This document shows positions 23,440 through 35,750 of a DNA stretch of 64,000 nucleotides, in pieces (positions within the stretch are counted from its first letter, which is position 1; the number at the start of each line of letters is the position of its first letter). The stretch spans positions 13,330,001-13,394,000 of the forward strand of contig OX327702.1 of the NCBI GenBank assembly GCA_946807835.1. The letters are read 5' to 3'. The notes under the pieces were generated by a model that was given only the letters and a program-made list of their open reading frames with translations, was not told the DNA's origin and ran no database searches. This DNA comes from Ailanthus altissimus. Its lineage: Eukaryota; Streptophyta; Magnoliopsida; Sapindales; Simaroubaceae. Made by a program: the position numbers and the translations under genes.

Positions 23440-24517
23440 AGAATGACCAATAAAAAGCTACCTCATAAAAGCATAGAAAGCCGCCAAACATCTCTATGAA
23501 GTTAACATCACCCAAATCCCCATAAATAAATTCAGAAGCTAATAGATTTCCCAAGGAAGCATCCTTAGTAAAACACCTACTTACTTGAGTGATCTCACAA
23601 TCGACAAGAGCTAAGACAACGACCTAGGAAGATGAACAAGAAGTGGAATTATAATATATGATGGAAATAACAATTTTCACCATTTGGATGACCCTGTACA
23701 TTGACTTTTGTAAAATAGAAACTTCCTTCAAACCAAAAGGAAGCCAAGAAGTTTCAAAGTAAAGTTTGATTCACTCTATAAGGAAACTATACAAAAGATC
23801 ATTTTCTGGAATATATATATAACACGTATCTACCGATAGTGAAATAAATATATTAGAAGAAATCCATGAAGGAATATGTGAGAATCACTTCAATGGAAAG
23901 ATCATCGCCCACCCCTAAACATAAGTAGATGAATCCACAAAACCCCTAACAGAAGTAGAGGCACCAGTGGGAAAGGCATTGACATTTTACATTTTCATAA
24001 TGAAAATAAAGTGGCATAATTGTTTGATTTCTTCTTCGATATTCCTCGAAGATTGACTCCTTCCATTTGTCAGGTTTAGAATTTTCTATATTAAGCCAAT
24101 CCTACCCTTGAATTAATTGAATCTTCCTATGACAGTTTCTGACATAAGATCAGTCAGTTAACAACTAATCACTTTACTTCTAAGCTATTAATGTCGACAA
24201 TGCATTTGGTTTTCATGCTAACAAGTAAAAACTTTCTAACAAAAAATGGATGGAATTTGACCTTAAAAAGCCATTCAAGTTTGTTATCGATTAACAAAAC
24301 CATGAGAAAGGGTATTTTTGGCCTTCTGCCAAAAAGGATTCATTAGAACACGTGAAGAATTACGAGAAATGCTAAAATTATGCTATGCTTATGTATCTTT
24401 CAGTCGAATATTTATAGTTTCTAGTCTATAGTCTTTCATACAATAGGAAATGGACATTATAAGACCTTTACTTTTAGCAACAGTAGGAAAGTGAGTTATG
24501 AAAGTGCGCTATGCATT
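23440..24517 (+). pseudogene. Ty3 Tat-like RNase H end and integrase start
   Basis: Plus-strand broken frames read IRKLYKRSFS (family LYKRGFS, end of RNase H). They then read ILEEIHEGICENHFNGK (family L.EIHEG.CG.H.G), KGYFWPSAKKDSLEHVKNYEKC (integrase zinc module, family GYYWP...DA...V..C..CQ) and MDIIRPLLLATVGK (family MDIIGPLP.A.G). Integrase inserts retroelement cDNA; here stops and a lost Cys make it inactive. The reading is interrupted at about 24517 by a Copia LTR and resumes at 28603. Confidence 0.82.
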
Positions 24518-26296
24518 CGTTGAGTGTGTACATTTTTAATTTTTAATTACACATCACATATGCATAATTAAATGCAATGGAAAATAAATAAACATCTAAT
24601 TATGCTAATGAGATATTAGAGAACCCACCCTCAAAGTGTGCTTTGCATAATTTCTCTCAGCTCTTTTTATTATTTTCTTACAACTCACTTACAAATTTTA
24701 CTTATTACTACTTACTAAACAAATGCAAAAATTGCTCTTTATATACAAAAACATTGCCGCCCAGGCTTTCAATAAAAACATAATTGGTGGCTACCTTTTG
24801 AAGCATGAGATGCCATGAGAATAAAGGCTTTCTCATTTTGTGCTTGGTAGAGAAATATGAAAGCAATTGGCAGAAAAAATGTTTGTTAAATTAACAAAAC
24901 ATGGCCACCTCATGTTAGCATTTAAGCATGACAAATCATGCTATCTCATGTTTCTAAAAGTGGTCGAATTTGGACTTTAGCTTCAAAAGTCTTTAATTCA
25001 TTTGTTTCATTTTCATTTATAAACAATTCATTTGGCCAATTGAAACATGCCACCTTTTGTTAATAGTTGCTTTCATTTCACTTCATTTATATATATACAC
25101 TTTGGCCGAATATTATCATTTGATTTATTTCATTCGATAATTAATTATTAACACTTAATAATTAATTAGGCCAATAAAATTATGCCACCTGTCATGCCCT
25201 AATAAATTAATGGCATGATATGTGTTATCCAATAGAAAGGATAAAGTGGCAAGTCCTACTTAAACCCTACGATCTCTCTGAGAGACACTAAAATAATTCT
25301 GAGTTTTTAAAAACTTTTCAAATTGAACTATTCAATTCGGTGCGCTACCCCAATGTACAATGAGTACACTTCATATAGTGAGACTCCTTAAGTTCACACC
25401 CATTTTGTCTTATGGAACTCTTCCATAAGTCTATAAACGTTGCCCCACATATACGTTATAAAAATAACAAAACAACATATTAAACTATAAAAGTTTAGGT
25501 TAATATATATTCGTATAATTCATCCGTCATTTATATCATAGAAGAGCGGAGACATAGATCATCACCGTCAAGTCTCTATATGTTCAACTATGAACTTATC
25601 TCTTGATTTGTATTTCCATAAATACAAATCCATAAACACTTTTGCGGTATTATTTATCCCACGAGAAAATATTTTCCTAGGTTAATTTGTTATGGCCATA
25701 AGCTTTTTGAAATACAATATTGGACCATCAAGATATACAAATCACCTATATGAGATGACAGATCCTATATCGACACACACCGAACTTCATGAGCATCGAA
25801 TCATACCCAGCGACACTCAGCGGTCAGACCACAAAAATCTCTAACATATGTGGAACCTAAGTATGATGGATCACTTACAAGTCCAACGTGGTGCTCAGAT
25901 CAAGGGACCACAAATACTACTTAACTCGAAAGGATCATTCATTGATGACTTTATGAGATGTCTATTTAAGATCTTAATTAAGCCAATTCAGTATCCAATC
26001 CTCACTGAATACTCGTATACCTATACAAGCTTCCTTTAAGCTTATGGTTTGCTAAGACTAACCATCTGGACCATCTTGATATAGACATACATTGATCTAT
26101 TTTAAATAAGATTTCCACCGATAGACCCGCATCAGTGAAAATAGATCAAGAACATTAAGTTTGAAAACATACTTACACAATGACATTTCTCAATACTATT
26201 TGTAACCCTTTGCAACTATGTCATTACTAGTATACCCTCGGGTCTTTGTCTGCTCTCAGATAAGGCTCTAACTCTTTAGATTTCACTGAGTCTTAT

Positions 26297-28348
26297 TGTT
26301 AGGGTTTGTGCTTACATGCCATCCCTGATTATACATATACTTATGTATTTATACAAGTGTAAATTCTCATTAAATTGCTAATACCAATTTATATAATACC
26401 ATACAATGTAACGTTGCAGACATTGTAGATCGGAAGGAGTTTGGATCAGATCTAAATGAGTTTAGATAAGGGCTTATAGTTAGCCATGCTGAGAGATATA
26501 AATGCCAAATATTAGCACAGCTAAGGGTTAGCTAGTTATAATACTTAGCACATCCAAGAGTTAGAGCCTTGTCTATAATGTGATATAGACCTAGAAATAT
26601 ACTAGTAACTACATAGTTACAAGAGTTGCAATCGGGTGCCCGAAGATGCTAGTTGCCCAAGTATGTTCTTGAATAATTGTCCCTGATCTATTTCTACCGA
26701 TGCGGGTCTGTCGGTGGATACCTTTTTATGTAGATCAGCATATGTCGTACCTATAAGGTATAGATGGTCGTTCTTAGCCATCCGTGATCTTAAAGCTCGT
26801 ATTAATATATAGGTATCCAGTTAGGACTAGATATGGGACAAACTCATGAGGGCCTCTAATAGACACCCTATGTAAGCCATCAACGGAGGGTCCTCTCAAG
26901 TTAAATAGTATACGTGATCCTTTGACCTAAGTGCCACTGTGGGTTTGTAAGTGATCCATCATACTTTGGTTCACGCATGTCATAGACTTTTCATTGTGTG
27001 ACCGTTGGGTGTCACTGGGTATGGTCTGATGCTTATGGAGCCCGATATGTACAAATATGGGATCCGTCAGCACCTATATGGAGTTAGATATCTAGATGCT
27101 TCGAGACTGTATCTTAGAAAGTCTTGTGGCCACAAGTAATCATCACAGGAAAGAGTTCCGCCAGGGTGGAACAATATGACAAAGGCGTTTGCATATATTG
27201 TTCAGTGAGATACAAGTTTGGAGATAAGACATGGCTAAGGATTAGGGGATTTGACTATGATAATCTATATCCCCAACACATCCAAGATATCATGACGGAA
27301 GGACTATACGTATGCGTTATAACCTTAACTTGCATGGTTCAACGCACTGATTTGTATATCCGTGACGTGTGCATGGGGTATTATTCACGTATTCATGGAA
27401 TAGTTCCATTTGACGAATCGGGTGAAGGACCTAGGGAGTCCCGTGATATAGAGTGGACTAGTTGTGCACTGGGCAGCGTGCTGAATTAAATTGTTTAATC
27501 CAGTAATATTCAACACTACCATGGGAATGTGTGCGTATCTGTTTTCAAGTGTTAAATACAACAATTAGTCAATAATTATTATTTACTAATTGTATAATGA
27601 CACGTAGTGTATTGTAGACCCTTGATTGCATTTACCCAAGAGTAGAATTTGGTGGGACCCACTAGGGGGTAGACTTATTAACTATTTATAAGGGGCAAAA
27701 TGGTCATTTCACACTATAGATTATTTAATTATTAAATAATCATTATCTCTTATTATTATATTATTTTATATAATATTTTATTATATATATATAGAGAGAG
27801 AGAGAGAAGAGAATGGGTGGTTTTGTGGTGTGTATGGCCATTTAGCCGAGAGAAAAGAGAAGAAGAAATGGAGAAAGAAAAGAAGAAGAAGAGAAGGAAA
27901 AAAAAATAAGGAAAAATGAAATTGTTTCATTTTTCTCTATGGTTCCATTTGAAGCAATAGTGGATTGCTTCAAATTCTCAATTTCTTATCCCTTTAGAGA
28001 AAAGTATGTAAACACACACCTGGCCATTTTGGGGATTAAAAGTTAATCCCGTGCTGGATATCGGGCTGCTATTCTAGCTCACCAAGCCCACCGAGTTGGT
28101 GACTAAAACTGCACACGAGTTGGTCTCCATGCACACGATTTGGCTGCTGTATAACGTTACACGTTGAGGTGAGTTCTCAAACCTTCTAATATATTAATGT
28201 AATTAATATATTGTATTTATTGTGTTTATTGTATATTTCACGCTTTCGCCGCGTAAAAATTCGTATATGATATATATTTAGGTAATAGACACATTTGCAC
28301 ATGCATACACCCATATGTATTAGACCACCCCCCCCCACACACACAACA
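26297..28348 (+). mobile_element. Nested solo Copia-family LTR with perfect CTTAT duplication
   Basis: Begins TGTTAGGGTTTGTGC and ends ACACACACAACA, 2,052 bp. The 5-mer CTTAT flanks it exactly (26292-26296 and 28349-28353), and the interrupted LTR (TCTTATAACCTG...) is restored when it is removed. A TATA-like TATTTATAAGG lies at 27683-27693. A TA/GA dinucleotide tract lies near 27783-27813, and a C run near 28326-28336. The frame at 27124-27489 (121 codons) belongs to the LTR and resembles no protein I know. Confidence 0.93.
27683..27693 (+). promoter_or_regulatory. Putative LTR TATA box
   Basis: TATTTATAAGG within the plus-strand LTR; the sister LTR at 33579-35750 has a similar word at about 34961. 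Position in the LTR (about two thirds in) suits the U3/R border. Inferred from sequence only. Confidence 0.4.
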
Positions 28349-28602
28349 CTTATAACCTGCTAACTTTTAGCAGTGTTAACTTTTAGCAATTATAACTCTC
28401 AGCACAGCTAACGCTTCGCGTTGGTCCAAACTCCTTTGAACTAGATTTGAACTTCTTCATATTATATAATGTCTGAAATGTTACAAGCATCTTACAACAC
28501 ATATATAATATTAATGATATTTTACGAAATGCTTATTGTATAAATATTAAACAATTATTATCTATACAATATTGGAATGACATGTAAGCACCAATTCTAA
28601 CA

Positions 28603-28650
28603 ATTTGTATTCCTAACAATTGATTATTTCACAAAATAGGTACAAGTAGA
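28603..28650 (+). pseudogene. Tat-like integrase core, short segment before a nested LTR
   Basis: Reads FVFLTIDYFTK then a stop and VQV (family LVAIDYFTKWVEVEA), the start of the integrase catalytic core. The next codons (E A ...) follow the nested element at 31370. Confidence 0.85.
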
Positions 28651-31364
28651 TGTAATATCTAATCCCTACTAGTAGTATAGGTGTCTAAATTTTGGTATAA
28701 AGCGATAAAGACACCGTAGGGTTACCTAATTCCAACCCTATTAGTAATATTTTTTTATGGTGCACGTGAGAGGTATTAGGCCTAAATTAGTAATTTCACA
28801 CTTGTTCGGAGCATTGGACAATCATAGAATATGTTTGGAATTTTTATCTATTGGCTTGGAAAAGGAAATTTTAATTTAATATACGATTTTCTATTTAAGG
28901 GTTATGCATGGAACAAGCATTTGTTAAGAAACACAATCCATATGTTAGAAAATGGACCAATTAGAGACAAGTTTGTGGATTGCCAAGTTGGAGGTCTAGT
29001 TAGTTCCTTTGACTATTCTAACTAAATAGTTAGAAAGGAACCAATTAAATCCTTCCATTTTGAACAAATGGCAATTTAAAAATTTTGAGTTAGTTGAGGG
29101 GCAAATTAGACTTTTAGAAGAACACTATATAAGGAGGAAGTGTGTAGAAATTTTGGCTAAGTTAAAAGTATAACATTGAGAGCTAAAGACAAGAAATTCG
29201 GCCAAGGTGAAGGGGATGTTGCTACAGTAAAACCCAAGGAGTCTTTATGAGTTTCCTTGCTTGATCAAGCCAAACACGAGTTCCTAAGATCAATTGAAGA
29301 TTTTATTAGTGAAAATTCAAGAAAAAGAGGTAAGAAAAGCATTGTTTTGTAATGATGATGTGTGAATTTTCAAGATTGCTTCAATTGATGTTTTTGTAGG
29401 AATTCTTGATTTAGATTTAGTTGAATACAAGTTTGGAGCTTAAATGAGTCATCAAAGTAAAGGAATTAGTAAGGTAAGAATTAGGGTTTGGTGTGAGTTT
29501 ATTGTAGAAACTTCAATTGGTTGTTATTAGGGCATTAGAATTAAATTGGCTTGATTTGAATATCATTAGAACAAGAAAATTAAAAAAAAAATGTGTTGAG
29601 TGAAGATGGTAATTTCGGCCAATTAGGGATTTTTAGGGTTGAGTTGTGTTTTGGTTAAATTATTGTATATGAATGATTCCGTGTGTCAATGGGATGTATA
29701 TGGTTGATGGAAAATAAAACATGAAGAAAATAGGACATAGTTGTCCATTTTGGTAAGGTGAAGGGCAATTATGTCTAATCAAATTTATAGGATGTTAAGC
29801 AATTTTCATGGCATCGGATGGTGAATCAAACAAGATGGAATGAATTTGTAAATGAAAATTGGAAAGTGGTATCCATCCAGGCTTTGTAAGCCGATTAGGA
29901 CGGTTATTATTAGTCAAGTGAAATTTTAGCAATTATAAAGGTGTTAACTATCATTTATGGCGTGTAGGTGAAGATGTGAGTGATTTTAAACCCATGGTGC
30001 ATGCATCTGAGTTTGTGTCTATCATTCAAATATAACATATGTATCACATACATACATGCACAGCGGATGAGCGAAATACAAATTTCATAATGATAAACAC
30101 AAATAAACTTTATATGTTATCTCATAAATGTAAAATACTTTAAGATTGAGAAATAATACCTTGTCAAGCCTTTGGTATATTATCGAACCGGAGTACCCGT
30201 CTTGAAGTAACCTGTTCACAATTCTAGTTCCTCAACACGGTGGGCTTAGGGAAGCTAGAATAGCAGCTTTTCTAGTAAAGGATTCAACTTTTGAATCCTT
30301 ACTTCTACTTTGTACTATGGGTGACAAAAAATAGAAGAAAAAATAAAAGAAGTATTTTTGCTCTCAACACTTGAGAGAATTTTCTAACACTTCGTCTTTC
30401 AAATTTCTCTCTTCCATTCCCACTAATCCTTTGGCCTAATTTTCACTTGATTAATTAGCAACATATTACTCTTTCATTTGTTTATTATTTTCTTTCATTT
30501 TCTCACCTAATGGAATTCATTATGTTTGTCATTAGTGTTTTGTTTATTATTATCTTTTATTTTCTCACCTAATGACATCCATTATGTTTGCCATTAGTGT
30601 TTTGTTTATTAAGAAACATCTTACGCCCTACTGTTAATAAATGCCACCCATTTATACTTATCATATCATTTAATTAATATTAAAAAATAATTTAATCATA
30701 TTAAATTATGGTAGAAACACATGTCAATTTAAATAAAAAATTAATTGTTTGATTTTAATTTAAATAATAATATCATATATTATTATTATTATTTTATTCA
30801 ATAAACATTTTAATGAATAAAATAATAATATTTTTGTCCAAGAAATAAAGTCATTTTGATAATTTCTAAATCAAACAATAATTAGCCCCACATATGCCAT
30901 GTGTCAACATCTCATTGGTCAACAATAAATTGTTAACTAATTGATGTACTTAACTCTTAAGTCTTAACATGTGCACGACCGAAGGGAAACCGAAGTAAAT
31001 GTCCGGTCTACTAGAATTTCTTGGATCAAACTATTCAATCCGGTATACTGCCATAGTGCATAATGAATACACTTCATATTGCGAGACTCTCTAGGTCCAC
31101 TCCCGATTTATCAGACAGAACTATTCTGTGAGTTCGAAATCGATACCCCATGCACACGTCACGAATATTATAAATCAGTGCAGTAGACAATACAAATTGA
31201 GGTCATAGCGCATAAGTATAATCCTTCCACCAATTATATCTTATAAGAGTAGAGATATAGATCATTACCATCAAATCCTTATGTGCTCATCCGTAAACTT
31301 TTGTTGGGGTGTTCTACAGGGCCGCTAGGATCTATAGTAGAGGGTCTCGAGGCAGGTCCTGTCA
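28651..31364 (+). mobile_element. Solo LTR, Del/Tekay-like, with perfect GTAGA duplication
   Basis: Begins TGTAATATCTAATCCC and ends GGCAGGTCCTGTCA. GTAGA flanks it at 28646-28650 and 31365-31369, and the Tat integrase frame rejoins. Compared with the copy at 10614-13366, about 1.35 kb of its interior is missing and a Copia LTR fragment (29990-31303) occupies that place. A TATA-like CTATATAAGG is at 29125-29134. Confidence 0.9.
29990..31303 (-). mobile_element. Copia-family LTR fragment inside the Del/Tekay-like LTR
   Basis: Homologous to the first part (plus-strand view) of 3761-6242, from just inside the LTR end up to the segment matching about 5310. Both ends are truncated, with no duplication, so its arrival was accompanied by deletion. 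Confidence 0.75.
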
Positions 31365-32160
31365 GTAGAGGCCAATAGTAACATCACAAGAGTAGAAGTC
31401 AAAAAATTTATGTGGCAGAATCATCATAAGTTATGGGATGCTGCAGATATTAATCTCTGACAATGGTAAACAATTTGTCAATTCATACGTTACTTCCTTT
31501 TGCACCATATGTTAAATACAACCAAAGTTTTCTTCTCGTAGTTTTCCTTAAGGCAACGGTCAAGCAAAAGTCACCAATATAACCATATTTATGATGTTAC
31601 ATAAAAAGGTTGGATCGAAAAAAGGGAAGATGGTTGAAGAAACTTCTAGGCATACAGAATAATAGAGAACAGGTCAACAGGAACCTCGTCCTATGCTTTA
31701 ATATACAAAATGGAAGTAGTGCTTCCCAAGCAAGCTTATATTCCAACCCTGCAAACTAAGTTAGTAAGATTGAAACTGAATAGCGAAGCACTTTCCTTAG
31801 AGATTGACCTTACTGATGAAAGCTTAAGACATTGCAAGAATCCATGCTACAATTTACAAAAAAAAAAAATGAATGAAAAACAGTACAGAAAGCAGAATTC
31901 AAAGAAGATAAATTAATGATGGTGATCAAGTTCTGAGGGATGCACTCGACATCAACAAAAATCAGAATGTTGAAAAAATGGTCGAGACTTGGAAAGGGTC
32001 ATACAAAGTCATCAAGAAATTCAATTACACAGCCTTTTACTATAGAAAATGAAAGGGAACCTATCTGTACCTCTTGGAACATACCCAAGCTAAAAAAAAT
32101 CTATGCTAGAAGATGTAAGCCTACAAGCCTCCATTCCTTGGAAAGTTTTAAGTATTAGAA
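31365..32160 (+). pseudogene. Tat-like integrase core and C-terminus
   Basis: Continues the integrase from 28650. In broken frames I read KKFMWQN, LISDNGKQF (second catalytic Asp region), SLRQRSSKSH-type remnants of the glutamate region, then YALIYKMEVVLPKQAYIPT and SEALSLEIDLTDE (family Y.MEAVLP.E). The C-terminal CTSWNIPKLKKIYARR matches the WN...LK..Y end of Tat pol. Several frameshifts and stops make it inactive. What follows, to 32430, is AT-rich without a frame. Confidence 0.85.
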
Positions 32161-32435
32161 AAAACTTCCCTAATAGGAAGCACAATATCATAAATAAAAA
32201 AACCTTTCCTAATCAAAATTACAAAATTAAAACAAGGAAAAGAACATCTAAACCCCCAAAAGTTTAAAGAAAATGACATATAGATCCCAGTGTTTTTTAA
32301 AAATTCCATCAACATCCTTGTCAAGTAATAGTTTTCATCTATTTTAACGAAAAATGGTAAAAATAGTGAAAGTATGACAATACCCTATTTTGAGTAAAAA
32401 AATATCTAAATGTAATTAAACACTAAAAAAGGAAA

Positions 32436-32492
32436 AGAACCTCTGGCTTTATGGTTAAAGCCATATAGTTTAACCATCTGAGCTATTCCAAC
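32436..32492 (-). pseudogene. tRNA-like relic, possibly tRNA-Lys
   Basis: The minus strand reads GGAATAGCTCAGATGG (box A-like) and then an arm TATGG-CTTTAA-CCATA, whose loop is one base short for anticodon TTT, followed by GAGGTTC (start of a T arm). The 3' half of the T arm is lost. Weak; could be the head of an old SINE. Confidence 0.35.
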
Positions 32493-32567
32493 ATTTCTTT
32501 TATTTATAGGTCTGCAAATCTATTAACATATTGTCCTCAAAATCATATGTTAATAATTTAAAAAATA

Positions 32568-32637
32568 CTATTGACGAGGATTGAACCATAGTCACTTACA
32601 TGACAAAAAAGAATACTCACCACTGTGTTACAACAAA
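32568..32637 (-). pseudogene. tRNA-Asp-like sequence, diverged
   Basis: The minus strand reads TTTGTTGTAACACAGTGG, then GAGTATTC, TTGTCAT (GTC anticodon region), GTGACTATGGTTCAATCCTC and CAATAG. This matches tRNA-Asp along its length without CCA. It shares its 5' flank AATAAAATTTGTTGTA with the opposite-strand copy at 32822-32892. Confidence 0.6.
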
Positions 32638-32821
32638 TTTTATTAGAATAATGCCAAAACAGAAAATATAAAAAGAGGAAACAATTAAACCCTAGCCATT
32701 ATTCGTCACCAACCACCACTACACGCCAATCACTAGTAGCAAAAAACTGTGGCTTTTACGATGGCTAGAGTTTTATCATTTCACATTTAGTATTTTATAT
32801 TTTGATATAATTTTAATAAAA

Positions 32822-32892
32822 TTTGTTGTAGTATAGTGGTGAGTTCACTTACTAGCCATGTGGGTGATCAAGTTTTAATCCCTATCAATGGA
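32822..32892 (+). pseudogene. tRNA-Asp-like sequence, diverged, inverted partner
   Basis: The plus strand reads TTTGTTGTAGTATAGTGGTG, then AGCCATG in the anticodon arm, GGGTGATCAAGTTTTAATCC (T arm) and CAATGG. The anticodon arm is altered and CCA is absent. It forms an inverted pair with 32568-32637, about 185 bases apart. Confidence 0.6.
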
Positions 32893-32894
32893 AC

Positions 32895-33420
32895 TTTGAG
32901 CAGACACTACCATGACCTTACATTTATATAAATCCTTGGCAACATCCATCTTTTTGATCTACTGGCTCTCGAAAGCCTCTATCTCATATTTAGGGCTAGT
33001 AAAAGCTTGTTAGGAATCTTCGAAAGTAATCTTCAACTTTTTAACAATTACCTCAAACTCAATAGTTCGAGCCTCTAAAGTCTTCAATAGATAAGCACCT
33101 AAGAAAGCACAGCTACTAACCTCCCGTAGCTCATCATGCTTCCTTTACAACTGCACATTTACTGCAGTGACTTGTTCTTGAAGTTGACTAATCGAGCTTT
33201 TTAGAATATCATTTTCGGCATTAAGTTCTCTACTTTACCCTCTAGAAAAAATATCATGTCTTCATTGGCTCTCAATAAAGCTTGCATATCAGCCCTCTCT
33301 TTTAGAAGATCATTATTAGCACGTTTAACTTCCCCTGATATTCTATTCACTATCTCAACCACCTATCACAACTCAGTCGTTGATTGTACATTCGCACTAT
33401 CAATCATTAACTTTTGAGGC
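32895..33420 (-). pseudogene. Antisense coiled-coil ORF downstream of Tat integrase
   Basis: On the minus strand, opposite to the Tat integrase, I read (N to C) VVEIVNRISGEVKRANNDLL and KERADMQALLRANEDM. After one frameshift come ELNAENDILKSSISQLQEQ, REVSSCAFLGAYLLKTLEA, EFEVIVKKLKITFEDS and IKKMDVAKDLYKC. Heptad-like, Glu/Lys/Leu-rich sequence over about 170 codons with few breaks indicates a former coiled-coil protein. Tat-lineage elements are known to carry an extra ORF between integrase and 3' LTR, often antisense, with a coiled-coil tail; the position and strand fit. Its function is unknown. The N-terminal side is cut at 33579 by a solo LTR. Stops at several points make it a relic. Confidence 0.7.
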
Positions 33421-33578
33421 CTTTCCTCATCTTTCTTAGGTCAGCCTCTAAGATGATCCATCCCCACATAAATACATCATTATTGGACTTATTCTTTAAT
33501 TGCCCCTTTAACTTTTCCACTTAATGCTCCCAAAAGCATGAAGCTTATCCTAGACACTTAGCCATCTAAAGAATATAG

Positions 33579-35750
33579 TGTTAGGATCAGTCCTTATGTG
33601 CCATCCCTAAATGTACATATACTTGTGTATTTATACAAGTGTACATTTCCATTAAATTTTTAATACCCATTTATATGGTACTATGCAATGTAACGTTACA
33701 GACACTGTATGATTTGAAGGAGTTCATATCAGATCTAAAAGAGTGTAGATAAGGGCTCATAGTTAGCCATGCTGAGAGATATAAATACTAAATATTAGCA
33801 CAGCTAAGTGTTAGCTAGTTATAATACTCAGCAGATCCAAGAGTTGGAGCCTTGTCTGTAATAGGACATAGACATGGGAATATACCAGTAACTATATAGT
33901 TGCAAGAGTTGCAATCGCGTGCTAGAAAAAGCTAGTTACGCAAGTATGTTCTCGAATTATTGTTCCTGATCTATTTTTGTCGATGCGGGTCTATCAGTGG
34001 ATACCTTTATATATATATCAGCATATGTCATACCTATAGGGTATAGATGGTCTTTCCTAGTCGACCGTGAGCTTGGTGCTCGTATTGACATATAGGTATC
34101 CAGTTAAGACTGGATATGGGACACTCACGAGGGCCTCCGATAGACATCCTATGTAAGTTGTCAACGGAGGGTCCTCCCGAGTTGAGTAATATACGTGGTC
34201 CTTTGACCTGAGTGCCATAGTAGGCTTGCAAGTGATCCACCATACTTTGGTTCCACACATGTCACATACCCCTTCATAGTGTGACCGCTGGGTGTCGCTA
34301 GGTATGGTTTGATGTTTATGGAGTCCGGTGTGTACAGATACAGGATTCGTCAGCTCGCATAGAGAGTTAGATTTCCAGATGCTTCGAGACTGTATCTCGA
34401 AAAACTTATGACCACAAGTATTAATCCCGGGAAAGAGTTACGCTAGGGTAGAACAATATGGCAAAGGAGTTTGCATATATTATTCTGTGAGATACGAGTC
34501 TGGAGATAAGACGTGGATGAGCACTGGAGGATTTGACGGTGATAAGCCATATCCCTGCACATCGAGGATATCATGACGGAAGGACTATACATATACGTTG
34601 TAACCTCAACTTGCATGATTTAATGCGCTGATTTATATATCCTTGACGTGTGCGTGGAGCATTACTCATGGACTCATAGAATAGTTTCATTTAACGAATC
34701 GGGCGTAAGACCTAGGGAGTCCCGCGATATGGAGTGTACTCGTTGTGTATTGAGACAGCGTGCCAGATTAAATTGTTTAATCTAGTAATATTCAGCATTA
34801 CTACAAAAATAAGTGTGTGTCTGTATTTAATTGTTAAATACAACAATTAGTCAATAATTGTTATTTACTAATTGTATAATAACACGTGGTGTATTGTGGA
34901 CCCTCGGTTGAGTTTACCCGAGTGTGAAATTTAGTAGGACCCACTATGGAGTAGACTTGGTAACTATTTATAAGAAAAAAATGGTCATTTCACACTTTAA
35001 TTATTTAATGATTAAATAATCAAAATATCTCTCATTATAATATATTATTATATTATATGATATTATATATATAACATTATTATATTAGATAATGGATGTG
35101 AGTTGTCACCTATTATCTTTATTTTTTTATTATTATTACAATATATTATATATTATTTTATTATTTTATTATATATATTAGATATATATACATGAGAGAG
35201 ACATGAGAAGTGTGAATTGTGAAATTGGTGTATTTGACCAATTTTGGCCGAGAGAAAGAAAAAAGAAATGGAGAAAGAAGGAAAAGAGGAAGAAGAGCCG
35301 AAGGAAGACGGAAGGAGAAAAAAAAAAGGAAAAAATAGAATTGTTTCATTTTTTCCTATGATTCCATTTGAAGCAATGGTGGATTGCTTCAAACTCTCCA
35401 TTTCTTATCCTTTTGGAGAAAAGGATAAAATACACACTGGCCAGTTTAGGGTTTAAGAGTTAAACCCAGTGCTGTGTATAGGAATGCTGTTCTAGCTCAT
35501 CAAGTCCACCGTGTTGGTGACTAAAACTGCCCACGAAACCACTTCATGCGAACTTTGAGAAAAATACATGTATAACGTTACAAGTTGAGGTGAGTTCTCA
35601 ACCTTACTAATATATTAATGTGATTAATATATTTAATTATTGTCTTTATTGTATATTTTATGCTTCCACCATGTATAAATTCATATTTGATACGTATTTA
35701 GGTAATAGGCACAATAGCACATGCATACACTCATATGTATTAGATCCCCA
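33579..35750 (+). mobile_element. Solo Copia-family LTR, plus orientation (about 2.17 kb)
   Basis: Begins TGTTAGGATCAGTCC and is the closest relative in the window of 26297-28348 over its whole length. The right end is altered (ATTAGATCCCCA at about 35750 instead of ...ACACAACA), and no target duplication is recognisable. Two minus-strand frames at 34034-34260 and three overlapping frames at 35153-35456 are chance frames in the LTR; the latter arise from a GA-rich tract (35260-35340). Confidence 0.85.

Larger units (their letters stand above)
24518..28602 (-). mobile_element. Copia-family LTR, minus orientation, with nested solo LTR
   Basis: Starts about CGTTGAGTGTG (expected TGTTGAGTG) and ends GCACCAATTCTAACA. 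Flanks ATTCG (24515-24519, overlapping the start) and ATTTG (28603-28607) fit a 5-bp duplication with one change, and the Tat reading frame continues across (RYAF...IDYFTK). It is itself split at 26297-28348. No internal Copia sequence adjoins it, so it is a solo LTR. Confidence 0.8.

Noticed and set aside
27124..27489. 121-codon frame in the nested LTR
   Set aside because: No recognised domain; sister LTR at 33579-35750 does not keep it open.
24518..28602. Full-length Copia element
   Set aside because: No PBS, gag or pol lies next to this LTR on either side; both flanks are the same Tat integrase reading frame, so it is a solo LTR.
35153..35456. Overlapping frames on both strands (62-82 codons)
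   Set aside because: Low-complexity GA/TC tract within an LTR gives stop-free runs on both strands.
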